Positions 7,373 through 14,943 of a stretch of DNA of 34,170 nucleotides are shown in pieces (position 1 is the first letter of the stretch; each line of letters starts with the position of its first letter). This DNA comes from an uncultured Collinsella sp. (GTDB taxonomy: Bacteria; Actinomycetota; Coriobacteriia; Coriobacteriales; Coriobacteriaceae): assembly GCA_900546105.1 (NCBI GenBank), contig URBP01000011.1, positions 1 to 34,170 on the forward strand, read 5' to 3'. Below the pieces are notes generated by a model, which did no database searches, was not told where the DNA came from, and saw nothing but the letters and a program-made list of their open reading frames with translations. Both the position numbers and the translations under genes were made by a program.

Positions 7373-7405
7373 AAAAAAGGCGACCACCCGCATGGGATGG
7401 CCGCC
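7373..7405 (-). terminator. Rho-independent terminator after hpf
   Basis: On the minus strand a GGCGG...CGCC stem with inner CCA/TGG and CCC/GGG pairs ends in TTTTTT (7373-7378). It ends only 18 bases before the degV start, so read-through would feed degV. Confidence 0.75.
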
Positions 7406-7408
7406 AAC

Positions 7409-7430
7409 CGTTAACTCATGCAAGTTAACG
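7409..7430. repeat. 8-bp perfect palindrome between hpf stop and terminator
   Basis: CGTTAACT (7409-7416) and AGTTAACG (7423-7430) with a 6-base loop. It immediately precedes the terminator hairpin, giving two stacked hairpins at the 3' end of the hpf mRNA; possibly an mRNA-stabilising element. Confidence 0.55.
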
Positions 7431-7434
7431 TATT

Positions 7435-8019
7435 TTACTCGTCAAGTGTTTCGATGCGGGGCTTGATGATGCCATATCCACCATTCTTACGGTGATACAC
7501 CACATTGATAAGGCCGGTCGTCGCGTTCTCGAACACGTAGAAGTCGTGACCGAGCAGATCGGTCTGCACCAGCGCCTGCTCCTCAGTCATCGGGGTGACG
7601 TCGATGACCTTCTCGCGGACGAGCAGGTCGTCCTCTTCCTCGGGCAGCAGCAGGTCGGCCAGATCCTCGACGCGCTCGACCGGCGCGACATCCGCGGCGC
7701 TGGCACCGCCCTGGCGGTTGTCCACGACCTTGGTCTTGAACTTACGCAGCTGGCGGGTGACCTTATCGGCGGAGAGGTCGATGGCGGCGTACATATCTGC
7801 ACCGTGCTCGGCAACGCGAATCACCGAACCGCGGGCACGAACCGTAACCTCGACGATTGCCGGGTTGGGGTTCGAGGGGTTCTTCTCATAGCGAAGTACA
7901 ACGTCGACCGTCATGGGCTCGATATCGAAAACCTTGAGCGCCTCGCCGATCTTCTCATCCACATGCGCACGCAGAGCATCGGTTACCGTCGTCTTGCGTC
8001 CAGAAACCTTGATATCCAT
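7435..8019 (-). CDS. hpf: Ribosome hibernation promoting factor, long form
   Basis: 194 residues, the long HPF type. Residues 1-100 are the S30-binding YfiA/HPF domain (MDIKVSGRKTTVTDALRAHV at the start, then VVLRYEKNPSNPNPAIVEVTVRARG); after a linker, about 138-190 is the dimerisation domain ending LLGHDFYVFENATTGLINVV and YGIIKP. In other bacteria long HPF dimerises 70S ribosomes into inactive 100S particles in stationary phase. The ATG at 8019 has GGAG 7 bases upstream; the open frame continues to 8079 but with no usable start. A palindrome (8141-8164) lies in the upstream region. It ends in a strong terminator. Confidence 0.9.
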   Translation of the reverse strand: MDIKVSGRKTTVTDALRAHVDEKIGEALKVFDIEPMTVDVVLRYEKNPSNPNPAIVEVTVRARGSVIRVAEHGADMYAAIDLSADKVTRQLRKFKTKVVDNRQGGASAADVAPVERVEDLADLLLPEEEDDLLVREKVIDVTPMTEEQALVQTDLLGHDFYVFENATTGLINVVYHRKNGGYGIIKPRIETLDE

Positions 8020-8140
8020 ACGTGGCTCCAATCTGCCTCGGGGACTTACTGTACTGGCTATGTACCCATTGCCGTGCATTTAATCACGCGGATTCCTAAA
8101 GACCCGAATAACGATTGCTTGATACCGCATACCGAAGTCT

Positions 8141-8164
8141 CGCACTTTTCCGTGGCAAAGTGCG
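8141..8164. repeat. 8-bp inverted repeat upstream of hpf
   Basis: CGCACTTT (8141-8148) pairs with AAAGTGCG (8157-8164), 8-base loop, within the hpf upstream region. No T-run on either side; could be an operator or a small 5' leader hairpin. Confidence 0.4.
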
Positions 8165-8236
8165 CTATGGGAGGGCGTCGGCGGCTTTGTATTTGGTCCC
8201 GAAAATTGGCTTTGACCTGCTGGTTTTATTGGGATG

Positions 8237-8270
8237 AAAAAGCCGGGCTCCCCTATTGGGGAAGCCCGGC
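8237..8270 (-). terminator. Rho-independent terminator after the solute-binding protein gene
   Basis: GCCGGGCTCCCC (8242-8253) pairs with GGGG-AAGCCCGGC (8258-8270), 4-base loop; on the minus strand TTTTT (8237-8241) follows. It lies about 70 bases beyond the stop at 8337. Confidence 0.85.
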
Positions 8271-8336
8271 AGTGCGTGTTGAAACCGTGAAGAGGTGTCC
8301 TTTCCAACGTATAGGAGACACCACCCCTAGCAATAA

Positions 8337-9344
8337 CTAGCTATTGAGTTTGTTAATGTCGTCGTCAATGATGGTGCCTTCCTGGCTGGACGATTTGTCC
8401 TCGGAGGATGCGGTCTCATTGTTGGAATCGGAGGACTCGCTGCCGGAGGACGTGGTCTCACTGGACTCAGAGTCGCCCGGCTGCACGTTAGCGCCCGAAA
8501 CCGTCTTAGTGGTGAGGTCGTAGGGCATCGTGCCATACCAGACAGAGTGGACCGCCTCGAGCGTGCCGTCGGCCGTAATACCGTCGAGGGCATCGCTCAC
8601 GGCACGGCACAGCTCGTCATTGGACGAGAGGCCCGCAACACCAAGCGTCGAGGGTGCCTCGAGCGCACCGACATAGGAGACCTCGCTCATCAGGCGTGCA
8701 AGGTAGCCGCCGGCCGTGGAGTCGCAGATCACATAGTCGACCTCGCCGGACTCGAGCGCCTCAAAGCACTCGTTGATGTTGGAGTAGGTCTTTTGGTTGG
8801 CGGTAATGCTCTGCTTGGCAAGCGCCTCCTGCGAGGCCGAGGACATCTGGACACCCAGGGTAGACGTGTTAAGGGTATCGGTGGAAACGCTTAGCGACCC
8901 ACCATCGCTGGTTTTACCAAACACAGAAGCGGCATCGTACAGGCAGGTGCCGAGCGAGCTAACGTCCCCGTCTGTGGAGTTGATCTCGCCGATAAAGATA
9001 TCAGCCTTTTTGTCGCCGAGCGCGGAACCTGCCGAGGACGCATCGACAAAGGCGACCTTAAGGCCCATGCGGCTTGCGAGGGCGCGGGCGGCGTCGACCG
9101 CATATCCCGTGAGCTCGCCGTCGGCGCCCTGCATGGCCTGCGGCGCATCGGAAGTATCGAGGGCAACCGTCAGGGTTCCGGGAGTGACCAGGGCATCGTC
9201 CGACACCGCCGGCGTGACTGTCTCGTACTCGATCTGGTCGATCGTGGGAGTCGTGAACGTAGACAGAGGGTTGAACGCGCATCCGCTCAGGCCCAAAACG
9301 GCAATGACCGCTGCGGTCCCAGCACCTAACCGAGCCGCGTGCAT
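8337..9344 (-). CDS. Lipoprotein solute-binding protein (SBP family 3, amino-acid type)
   Basis: 335 residues from the ATG at 9344. That start has AGGGG 8 bases upstream and gives a textbook lipoprotein signal, MHAARLGAGTAAVIAVLGLSGC, with lipobox LSGC (Cys22 lipidated). The mature part is a family-3 periplasmic binding fold: LTVALDTSDAPQAM and GELTGYAVDAARALASRMGLKVAFV near the start, then ADIFIGEINST, and GEVDYVICDSTAGGYLA, the usual hinge and ligand segments. The C-terminus is a long Ser/Glu/Asp-rich tail (about 280-330). These proteins deliver polar amino acids to ABC permeases, but no permease or ATPase is adjacent, so it may act with distant partners or as a sensor. The open frame continues upstream for 136 codons without a stop; see the leader entry. 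Confidence 0.75.
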   Translation of the reverse strand: MHAARLGAGTAAVIAVLGLSGCAFNPLSTFTTPTIDQIEYETVTPAVSDDALVTPGTLTVALDTSDAPQAMQGADGELTGYAVDAARALASRMGLKVAFVDASSAGSALGDKKADIFIGEINSTDGDVSSLGTCLYDAASVFGKTSDGGSLSVSTDTLNTSTLGVQMSSASQEALAKQSITANQKTYSNINECFEALESGEVDYVICDSTAGGYLARLMSEVSYVGALEAPSTLGVAGLSSNDELCRAVSDALDGITADGTLEAVHSVWYGTMPYDLTTKTVSGANVQPGDSESSETTSSGSESSDSNNETASSEDKSSSQEGTIIDDDINKLNS

Positions 9345-9693
9345 CAAGCTGCCCCTCACCATGTCCACTACCCTGCCTTCTGTGTCGTATACAATCCGTG
9401 CGTTGCGCGGAATATCAGGTTGTTCCCACCAGCTGACCTGGTATTTGACCCCACACTTGCGCACCGGGGTGTTTGCTCGGGAGGCCGCAGCCACCTTCAC
9501 GACTGACCCGCTCGCCCGCGAGGCGGTATTGCCCCAAAGAAAGTAGAACGGACGGTGCGGCTTACATCTAGGACGCGCCATGATCGCGCCGCGCGCACGC
9601 GGTCGCTTACGTGGATCCCTTTGACCGCGTCTGTCTTGGACTAGGACGGGCATTTCGTCCGTCCGCAACCACAGCCTGGCAGGAACGTAGCGC
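9345..9693 (-). other. Long leader of the solute-binding protein gene (structured RNA or upstream coding)
   Basis: About 345 bases separate a good promoter (-10 at 9694-9699) from the lipoprotein start. On the minus strand the RNA could form GGACGG/CCGTCC (9644-9649 with 9659-9664) and ACGCGGTC/GACCGCGT (9597-9604 with 9623-9630) hairpins. The same stretch is open in frame with the lipoprotein (for example ATG at 9581), but no candidate start there has a ribosome binding site and the lipobox would be deep inside such a protein. I do not recognise a known riboswitch or T-box here. Confidence 0.4.
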
Positions 9694-9722
9694 ATTATAG
9701 CTAAGTTCAAGCTAAAGTTTAA
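9694..9722 (-). promoter_or_regulatory. Promoter upstream of the solute-binding protein leader
   Basis: On the minus strand TTAAAC (9717-9722), a 17-base spacer and a perfect TATAAT (9694-9699). Transcription would begin near 9687. Confidence 0.6.
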
Positions 9723-9794
9723 GGTTAAGGGCGTCATTCGCATCGTGCGCACAGATTTTGCAGGTCGGAGTGGGCTATTCGTGCCCCTATGAAG

Positions 9795-9823
9795 CCCGGA
9801 GCTCCCCTACGGGGAGCTCCGGG
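9795..9823. repeat. 13-bp perfect hairpin with 3-base loop
   Basis: CCCGGAGCTCCCC (9795-9807) pairs with GGGGAGCTCCGGG (9811-9823). No T-run follows on either strand. It lies between the MITE-like element and the promoter at 9694-9722 and resembles the 8242-8270 terminator stem in its GGAGCTCCCC-type core; it may end the transcript from the minus gene at 10095. Confidence 0.6.
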
Positions 9824-9838
9824 GCGCCCTTCTTAGGG

Positions 9839-10065
9839 TGCCGTGGCCAAAAAATGGCAAATATGAGTACTGTCACCAATTTAGTAACAGGTAATTTTGG
9901 TCTCTCGGACAGATTTTGCGCTCAGTGTCGCCAACCTGATGCTTGGTTATTCTACATTTGTTTATTATCTTCTTACTTTATGACGCCTCCGAGTCCTAAA
10001 TTCCTTGATTTTGCTGTTACTGATTTAGTGACAGTACTCATATTTGCCATATTTTGGCCAGGGCA
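9839..10065. mobile_element. MITE-like element with 52-bp terminal inverted repeats
   Basis: The left arm 9839-9890 and right arm 10014-10065 are inverted copies, matching at 47 of 52 positions (mismatches cluster near one GGCC and in the inner third). Arms start TGCC(G/C)TGGCCAAAA and contain AAATATGAGTACTGTCAC. The 123-base core is AT-rich, unlike its neighbours, and encodes nothing convincing. No transposase and no clear target-site duplication are seen. The whole 227-bp unit sits just downstream of the minus gene at 10095. Likely a non-autonomous transposable element or a large extragenic hairpin. Confidence 0.6.
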
Positions 10066-10094
10066 TATGATTAACCCCCTATTTTCGACGTGAA

Positions 10095-11204
10095 TTAGAC
10101 CGGCTTAAGCCCAAAACACGCCCGCAGCGTGTTAAGCAACGCCTCTTGCTTCTTCCTGCGGGCATCGACACGATTCCGGTACCGCTTTCGCATACGCTGG
10201 TGCATGCGCCATGCGAGCGCTTCCATCGCTTCCATGTCACAGAGCATTTCGTTGTTGACCGTCGCGACCTCGATTCCCATAGTAATCAAGCCCGTGTTGC
10301 GCTTTTCATCATGGATACGTCCCCTCCGAGAGGAATGGCCCAGCTCACCGTTGTATTCCAGGTCAAACCGGGCTGCCTCCTGATATGCATCGCAAACTGC
10401 ATGGGGCATCCCCGAGATTGCCTGCGCACGGTCATCGAACTCGATCTTGTAGTCGGTCTTAAAAGGTCCGCAGGCAAACCCGCCATAGGAAAACGGAAGC
10501 GAAAACAGGGCGAGCATGATGCACTCCATGGGCGAGAGCAGGTTTTCCGAAAGATAGGGACACAGACGCAGCAGCTGTTTGGCCACATTCCCCTTGCATG
10601 CCGCAAGGTAATCTGCCAGACGATCGGGCATCAGCACCGGCTCGACTTCAAAGTAGCCCACGTCTGCTGGCTGGTCCTTGTCCTTTGCAAGTTTATTCGT
10701 AACAGGCGAGGTGTAGGGAGGCAGATACTTCCCGCGGTCGCTCAGTGAAATCTTAGAGCACAGCTCCTGGGCCAGGGCAAACGCCTGGATGCAGCCGACC
10801 TCACGCGCAACGGCAACACAAAGGGCCTCGGGAGATAGGCTGTACACCCCCGGTTCCACCTCTAGAATCGAGCCGGCGGGCAACCCGGAACACACGGACC
10901 AGCCTACGCCAGGCATGCGGCGGCGCTGCGCCGCAGATCCCACCAACAAGCACAGATCTTCCTGCACCTCGCCACTTTTGGCTCCAATTCGCACCAAGTC
11001 AGGAAGATAGATATCCTCGGTCGAGGGCGACGACGTGCGCAGCACACGGCGCTCTTCATCGGGATTAAGGTCCTTCCAGCTGATATAGCCCATCTGCCGG
11101 CGCTCGGCGCGCATCATGCGAAGCGCCGAGGCACCTGTTAGGATTACGGAAGCCGCTAGTTGTTCGTCTGTCGGCTCGTTGCGCCGCTCAATCTTCACTG
11201 CCAC
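10095..11204 (-). CDS. Uncharacterised protein with DUF559/Vsr-like nuclease-fold C-terminus
   Basis: 369 residues from the GTG at 11204, which has AGGGG 7 bases upstream that overlaps the comF stop region; the much longer open frame to 11984 is only a shadow of comF. The N-terminal half has LPAGSILEVEPGVYSLSPEALCVAVARE, reminiscent of AbiEi-type antitoxin/regulator proteins. Near the C-terminus, RFDLEYNGELGHSSRRGRIHDEKR followed by NTGLITMGIEVATV has the order Asp-x-Glu-Tyr, His, Asp..Arg, Leu, Gly seen in DUF559 and very-short-patch-repair-like endonuclease folds. It ends in a Lys/Arg-rich helix. The gene follows comF by 10 bases. Nuclease activity or a defence role is inference; low sequence conservation makes the family call tentative. 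Confidence 0.5.
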   Translation of the reverse strand: MAVKIERRNEPTDEQLAASVILTGASALRMMRAERRQMGYISWKDLNPDEERRVLRTSSPSTEDIYLPDLVRIGAKSGEVQEDLCLLVGSAAQRRRMPGVGWSVCSGLPAGSILEVEPGVYSLSPEALCVAVAREVGCIQAFALAQELCSKISLSDRGKYLPPYTSPVTNKLAKDKDQPADVGYFEVEPVLMPDRLADYLAACKGNVAKQLLRLCPYLSENLLSPMECIMLALFSLPFSYGGFACGPFKTDYKIEFDDRAQAISGMPHAVCDAYQEAARFDLEYNGELGHSSRRGRIHDEKRNTGLITMGIEVATVNNEMLCDMEAMEALAWRMHQRMRKRYRNRVDARRKKQEALLNTLRACFGLKPV

Positions 11205-11214
11205 AAAACCACCC

Positions 11215-12021
11215 CTACCAAACGCGTGCGATAGCGAGGCCATCGACTGCCGCAGCACCGGCGCGCTTGAGTTCCGCCGAAGCCGCTGCCATCGTCGCGC
11301 CCGTGGTGATAACGTCATCGATAAGCAGTAGGCGGCGGCCGCGCACGTCCTCAACCGTCTCGTACATGCCTTGGGCACGCTCGCGGCGCTCCTCACGACC
11401 GAGTTCGCGCTGGTCGCCATGCCCGTACTTGACGAGAGCATCGAGCAGGGGAACACCCGACAGCTCGCAAAATGGGCGCGCGATGGCTTCCATATGATCG
11501 AAGCCGCGTCGCCGAAACGCCGCCGCAGTCGCGGGCACAAACACCACTGCATCGGCGCCGGACAACACGCCGCCGTAGCGTTCGGGCGCCGCGACCTGGG
11601 CATGTAAGGCGGTGTCGTATAGCAGCTCTGCCAGATACGGCGCCAGGCGTCGCTCGCCCGCGTCTTTGTACGCTTTAATGATCCGCGGCAGCGGATGCGT
11701 GTAAACGGCACATGCGAGGCACCGGTCGAGCGCTTCGGCCATCGCCGAAGACGTACCCTCGACCGAGCACTCGGTGCACAGCAAGTCTCCAGACGGGGCG
11801 CCGCATCGAGTGCAGCTATGCCGCGGGTCGATGAGTGCAAGCGCCGCCAAGCAGTCTTGGCAAATAAGCGTACCGGCGCGCTCGCAGCCGGCACATCGTG
11901 TTGGCGACAATGCCTCGAGCGCCTCGCGTGCCACCCGCTCGGCAAACGGTAGTAATTCGTCCGCAAACGGTAGGGCACCGACACCCTGCAGACAGCTCAA
12001 TATGTTCAGATGGCTCTTCAA
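11215..12021 (-). CDS. comF: ComF family phosphoribosyltransferase-like protein
   Basis: 268 residues, normal for the family. The N-terminal zinc-finger-like part has CAGCERAGTLICQDC and CTRCGAPSGDLLCTEC (about residues 43-85). The C-terminal type I phosphoribosyltransferase domain carries RRLLLIDDVITTGATM (about 230-245), the PRPP-binding loop. ComF proteins act in natural DNA uptake in competent bacteria and are linked to single-strand DNA processing; no other competence genes are in the window. The start is TTG at 12021 with AGGGAGGG 7 bases upstream. That ribosome binding site lies in the 3' arm of a 12-bp hairpin (12025-12060), so translation may be restrained. It follows ricT by about 100 bases. 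Confidence 0.85.
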   Translation of the reverse strand: MKSHLNILSCLQGVGALPFADELLPFAERVAREALEALSPTRCAGCERAGTLICQDCLAALALIDPRHSCTRCGAPSGDLLCTECSVEGTSSAMAEALDRCLACAVYTHPLPRIIKAYKDAGERRLAPYLAELLYDTALHAQVAAPERYGGVLSGADAVVFVPATAAAFRRRGFDHMEAIARPFCELSGVPLLDALVKYGHGDQRELGREERRERAQGMYETVEDVRGRRLLLIDDVITTGATMAAASAELKRAGAAAVDGLAIARVW

Positions 12022-12024
12022 GAC

Positions 12025-12060
12025 ACAACCCTCCCTACGTTCGGTCGCAGGGAGGGTTGT
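12025..12060 (-). promoter_or_regulatory. 12-bp hairpin sequestering the comF ribosome binding site
   Basis: ACAACCCTCCCT (12025-12036) pairs perfectly with AGGGAGGGTTGT (12049-12060), 12-base loop. On the minus strand the second arm to be transcribed is AGGGAGGGTTGT, which contains the only good ribosome binding site of comF. No proper T-run follows, so a pure terminator role is less likely. Confidence 0.55.
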
Positions 12061-12123
12061 TGATTCGGCGCTATGATACCCCGATGCGCTCGGGGCAAGG
12101 CGGGCTAAATCCGCTCGCGGGCG

Positions 12124-13824
12124 CTATTCGCCGGCGGGCGGTTGTGGTGCGGACGAAGACGGGGTCGAGCCCTCGCCACCATCCTGGCGCGGCTTGCGGG
12201 AACGGCGACGGCGACGGCGCTTTTGACCCTGGTCGGCCGAGCCCTCGCCACCACGGTCCTCGCGCGGCTCGCGCTCGTCGCGAGCGGCGCCACGCGAAGC
12301 CTTAGCAGCAGCTCCCCCGCCATCTCCGGGACGACGGCGCGTGACCTTGACCTCGCCATCCGAGACCTGATCGGCCACGGAGGGCACTGAGGGCTTCTGC
12401 TGTGCGCCCGAGGAATGGCGACGGCGCGGACGCGGCGCGCGCTCCTCCTCACCACGTGACTTGCCGCCCTTGTCGACAGGCGCATCGGAGGCCGAGGGAC
12501 CCTTGGAAGCGGCACCAGCCTCGCGAGCAGCTGCGGCGCGGAAGGCGTCCTCGCGCTCCTCGCTCGACAGATGACGGCGACGACGGCGCGTGGGATTCAT
12601 GCCACCGCCGCGATTCTGCTGCTGGGGCTGTTGAACCTCGCGCTCGCGAGCGCCGTTCTTGCCGGCGGCTGCGGCCTCGCCGGCATCGGCAGAGCCCGCA
12701 CGCTTGCGGCGGCGACGGCCGCCAGCGGCCTCCTCGGCCTCAGGCGCCTCGGCCTTGCCGCGGCCCTTTCCGCGGCCACGGCCCTCGCCCTGGCCCTGAC
12801 CGGCGCGAGCATCGGAATCGGCATCGCGACGACGGCGCTTGGGCATCGACGTGCCAGCAAGACGGTCGGCGCTCGACAGGCCATCGCCCACGTCGACGCC
12901 GTTCTCGCGGTCGAGCTCCATGAGCGCCAGGCGCATCTCGGGCGACTCGATGCGCTCGAGCACGTCGCGCGTCACGCAGTCGGGGCGGCAGTTGCAGCCC
13001 TGCTCGGCGGCCTTCTTTTTGCAGCCCTCCGAGCACGTCATATCGGCCAGGTTGACCTTAAAGACTTTGCCGTTCTCCAGGCGCAGCACCAGCTGCTCAC
13101 GCGGCGTGTCATATTCCTGAATACGCGCCTTGCCAAGCGGCGTATCGATGAGCGTCTTCTTTTTGGGCGCACGGCTCTTAAAGTCCTTGTACGCCTCGAA
13201 CTCATAGCGCAGGCAGCACATCAGGCGGCCGCAAACGCCGCTGATCTTGGACGAGTTGAGCGGTAGGTCCTGCTCTTTTGCCATGCGGATCGAGACGGGC
13301 TCAAACTGTCCGCCAAAGCGCGTGCAGCAGAGCTCCTGTCCGCATTGGGCGTAGCCGCCCACCAGGCGGGTCTCGTCGCGCACGCCGATCTGGCGCATGT
13401 CGACGCGAATGTGCAGCGTCGAGGACAGGTCCTTGACGAGCTGACGAAAATCGACGCGCTCCTCGGCCGCAAAGTAGAACACGGCCTTCTCGCCGCCAAA
13501 CAGGTACTCGACGCCGACCGGCTTCATCTCGAGGTCGAGCTCCTTGACCAGGCGGCGGAAGTCGACCATGGCCTCGTCGCCCTGGATGGCCAGGTCGTCG
13601 GCAAGCTGCAGGTCGATGTCGCTCGCCACGCGCAGCACGGGCTTGAGCGGCTGACCGATCTCGTCTTGCGGCACCTCGAAGGGATCGGCCGTGACCAGGC
13701 CGATCTCGGTTCCGCGCTCGGTAGAACAAATGGCATAATCGGCCTCGAGGATATCCAGGTCCTGCGGGTCAAACCACAGGTCGCGCGAGGCGTAGGTAAA
13801 CTTAACGGGTACGACTAACGGCAT
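12124..13824 (-). CDS. ricT: RicT (YaaT/PSP1 domain) with long basic C-terminal extension
   Basis: 566 residues, about twice the usual 270-300. Residues 1-300 are the PSP1 domain of RicT, with Cys161, 166, 167 (CGQELCC), 198, 203, 204 (CGRLMCC) and a further cluster at 264-283 (CSEGCKK, GCNCRPDC). In Bacillus subtilis RicT joins RicA and RicF in an Fe-S-containing complex that tunes RNase Y and mRNA maturation; RicA and RicF are not visible here. From about 327 the protein becomes a low-complexity tail with at least six Arg clusters (for example KRRRRD, TRRRRRH, QKRRRRRRSRK) between acidic Gly/Ala/Glu stretches, suggesting RNA binding. ATG at 13824 overlaps the holB stop by 10 bases, so translation is coupled. 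Order tmk-holB-ricT is standard. Confidence 0.8.
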   Translation of the reverse strand: MPLVVPVKFTYASRDLWFDPQDLDILEADYAICSTERGTEIGLVTADPFEVPQDEIGQPLKPVLRVASDIDLQLADDLAIQGDEAMVDFRRLVKELDLEMKPVGVEYLFGGEKAVFYFAAEERVDFRQLVKDLSSTLHIRVDMRQIGVRDETRLVGGYAQCGQELCCTRFGGQFEPVSIRMAKEQDLPLNSSKISGVCGRLMCCLRYEFEAYKDFKSRAPKKKTLIDTPLGKARIQEYDTPREQLVLRLENGKVFKVNLADMTCSEGCKKKAAEQGCNCRPDCVTRDVLERIESPEMRLALMELDRENGVDVGDGLSSADRLAGTSMPKRRRRDADSDARAGQGQGEGRGRGKGRGKAEAPEAEEAAGGRRRRKRAGSADAGEAAAAGKNGAREREVQQPQQQNRGGGMNPTRRRRRHLSSEEREDAFRAAAAREAGAASKGPSASDAPVDKGGKSRGEEERAPRPRRRHSSGAQQKPSVPSVADQVSDGEVKVTRRRPGDGGGAAAKASRGAARDEREPREDRGGEGSADQGQKRRRRRRSRKPRQDGGEGSTPSSSAPQPPAGE

Positions 13825-14942
13825 TTCAGTGCCTTCCTGATATCGAACAGCATGACCTCGATGGCCAGCTGGGGAGTAACGTTTCTGGCGATGTTGCGCT
13901 CAGCGGTGGCAACCGCCTCGAGCGCCTGGGTGGCACCCGCAACATTCGTCGCCGCGGCAAGCCGCCCGATCGTGTCGCGCACGTCCTCGTTCACCACGTC
14001 TGCCGCCTCGTCCTGAAGTGTCAGCAGCACGTCGCGCATGAGCGTCCGCACGCTCGCCAGCGCTTCCATGATACCCGAACGCTCGCGCGCGTTGAGTTCG
14101 CGCTTGTTGCGGTCCTCAAGCTGCTTCAATGCTCCACGCGACAGGTAGTCGGCGTTTTGCTCGAACACCTTTTCCTGCGTGGACTTGACCTCGGCGAGCG
14201 GCGCCTTAACGGCGACGATGAGCGACTTGGCGCGACTGAGCACGTCGGCCTCGTCGGCGGCAATGAGCGAGTCGATGGCACGGACCATCTGACGGCGAGC
14301 GTCCTGGCGCTCGGCGCTCTTGAGGAACTCGATGCCACGCGTGGGGCTTCCCGCCACGGCAACGGCCATACGGCAACGCGCAGGGTCCTGACCGGTGGCA
14401 CGGCTCACGGCCTGCGCGGCCACAGCGGGCGATACCAGCCGAAACGGCACGCACTGGCAGCGGCTCACGATGGTGGGCAACATCACGTCTGCCGAGGTGC
14501 CCAGCAAGATGAACATGACGCCCTCGGGCGGCTCCTCGAGTGTTTTGAGCAGCGCGTTAGCGGTGTTGGCGCGCAGCTGCTCGGCACGGTCGATGATGTA
14601 GACCTTGGCCTTGGCACGGATGGGCGCCAGGGGCACGTCGTCGAGCAGCTCGCGGGTCTGGGCGATGAGGTAGCCCGTGGCGCTCTCGGGCGTGTAATAG
14701 TGCACGTCGGGATGCGTATGGCGCGCGACGCGCACGCAGCTGTCGCATGCGCCGCAGCCATCCTGCTCGCACAGGAAGGCTTGGGCGAGCGCCCACGCGG
14801 CGTCGAGCTTGCCCGCGCCGGGCGCTCCCAAGAACAGATAGGCGTGCGATGCGCGACCGCTGGCGACGGCGTTGGTCAAAAAGTCGCGCACGCGCTCTTG
14901 GGTGTCGAGCTTGGCCAGCAGGCTTGCCTGAGCGGGGGCCAT
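13815..14942 (-). CDS. holB: DNA polymerase III delta' subunit
   Basis: 375 residues. Clamp-loader AAA+ protein that, with delta and tau/gamma, loads the sliding clamp. Walker A-like GAPGAGK (about 35-41) lacks the usual following Ser/Thr, as in many delta' subunits that do not hydrolyse ATP. The zinc module CGACDSCVR is at about 62-70, and VYIIDRAEQL and ANTANALLKTLEEPPEGV are the expected Walker B and sensor regions. ATG at 14942 lies 1 base after the tmk stop, with AGGAGG about 9 bases upstream; a longer frame (14963) would start inside tmk. The gene overlaps ricT at its 3' end. Confidence 0.85.
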   Translation of the reverse strand: MAPAQASLLAKLDTQERVRDFLTNAVASGRASHAYLFLGAPGAGKLDAAWALAQAFLCEQDGCGACDSCVRVARHTHPDVHYYTPESATGYLIAQTRELLDDVPLAPIRAKAKVYIIDRAEQLRANTANALLKTLEEPPEGVMFILLGTSADVMLPTIVSRCQCVPFRLVSPAVAAQAVSRATGQDPARCRMAVAVAGSPTRGIEFLKSAERQDARRQMVRAIDSLIAADEADVLSRAKSLIVAVKAPLAEVKSTQEKVFEQNADYLSRGALKQLEDRNKRELNARERSGIMEALASVRTLMRDVLLTLQDEAADVVNEDVRDTIGRLAAATNVAGATQALEAVATAERNIARNVTPQLAIEVMLFDIRKALKCR

Positions 14943-14943
14943 G

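Noticed and set aside
9345..9581. T-box riboswitch in the solute-binding protein leader
   Set aside because: Weak resemblance only (AAGGTGG and AGGGTAGTGG); the full T-box core AGGGTGGNACCGCG is not present.
9345..9752. Long N-terminal extension of the lipoprotein as part of the protein
   Set aside because: Would bury a perfect lipobox 130 or more residues inside; the ATG at 9344 has a good ribosome binding site. Kept as an open question in the findings.
9758..10093. 111-residue plus-strand frame across the MITE-like element
   Set aside because: Spans two hairpins and both inverted repeats; no ribosome binding site and no domain.
11205..11984. N-terminal extension of the gene at 10095
   Set aside because: It is comF read in another frame; the real start is the GTG at 11204 with its own ribosome binding site.
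12061..12123. Second gene or RNA between ricT and comF
   Set aside because: Only 60 bases with no structure beyond the hairpin already listed.
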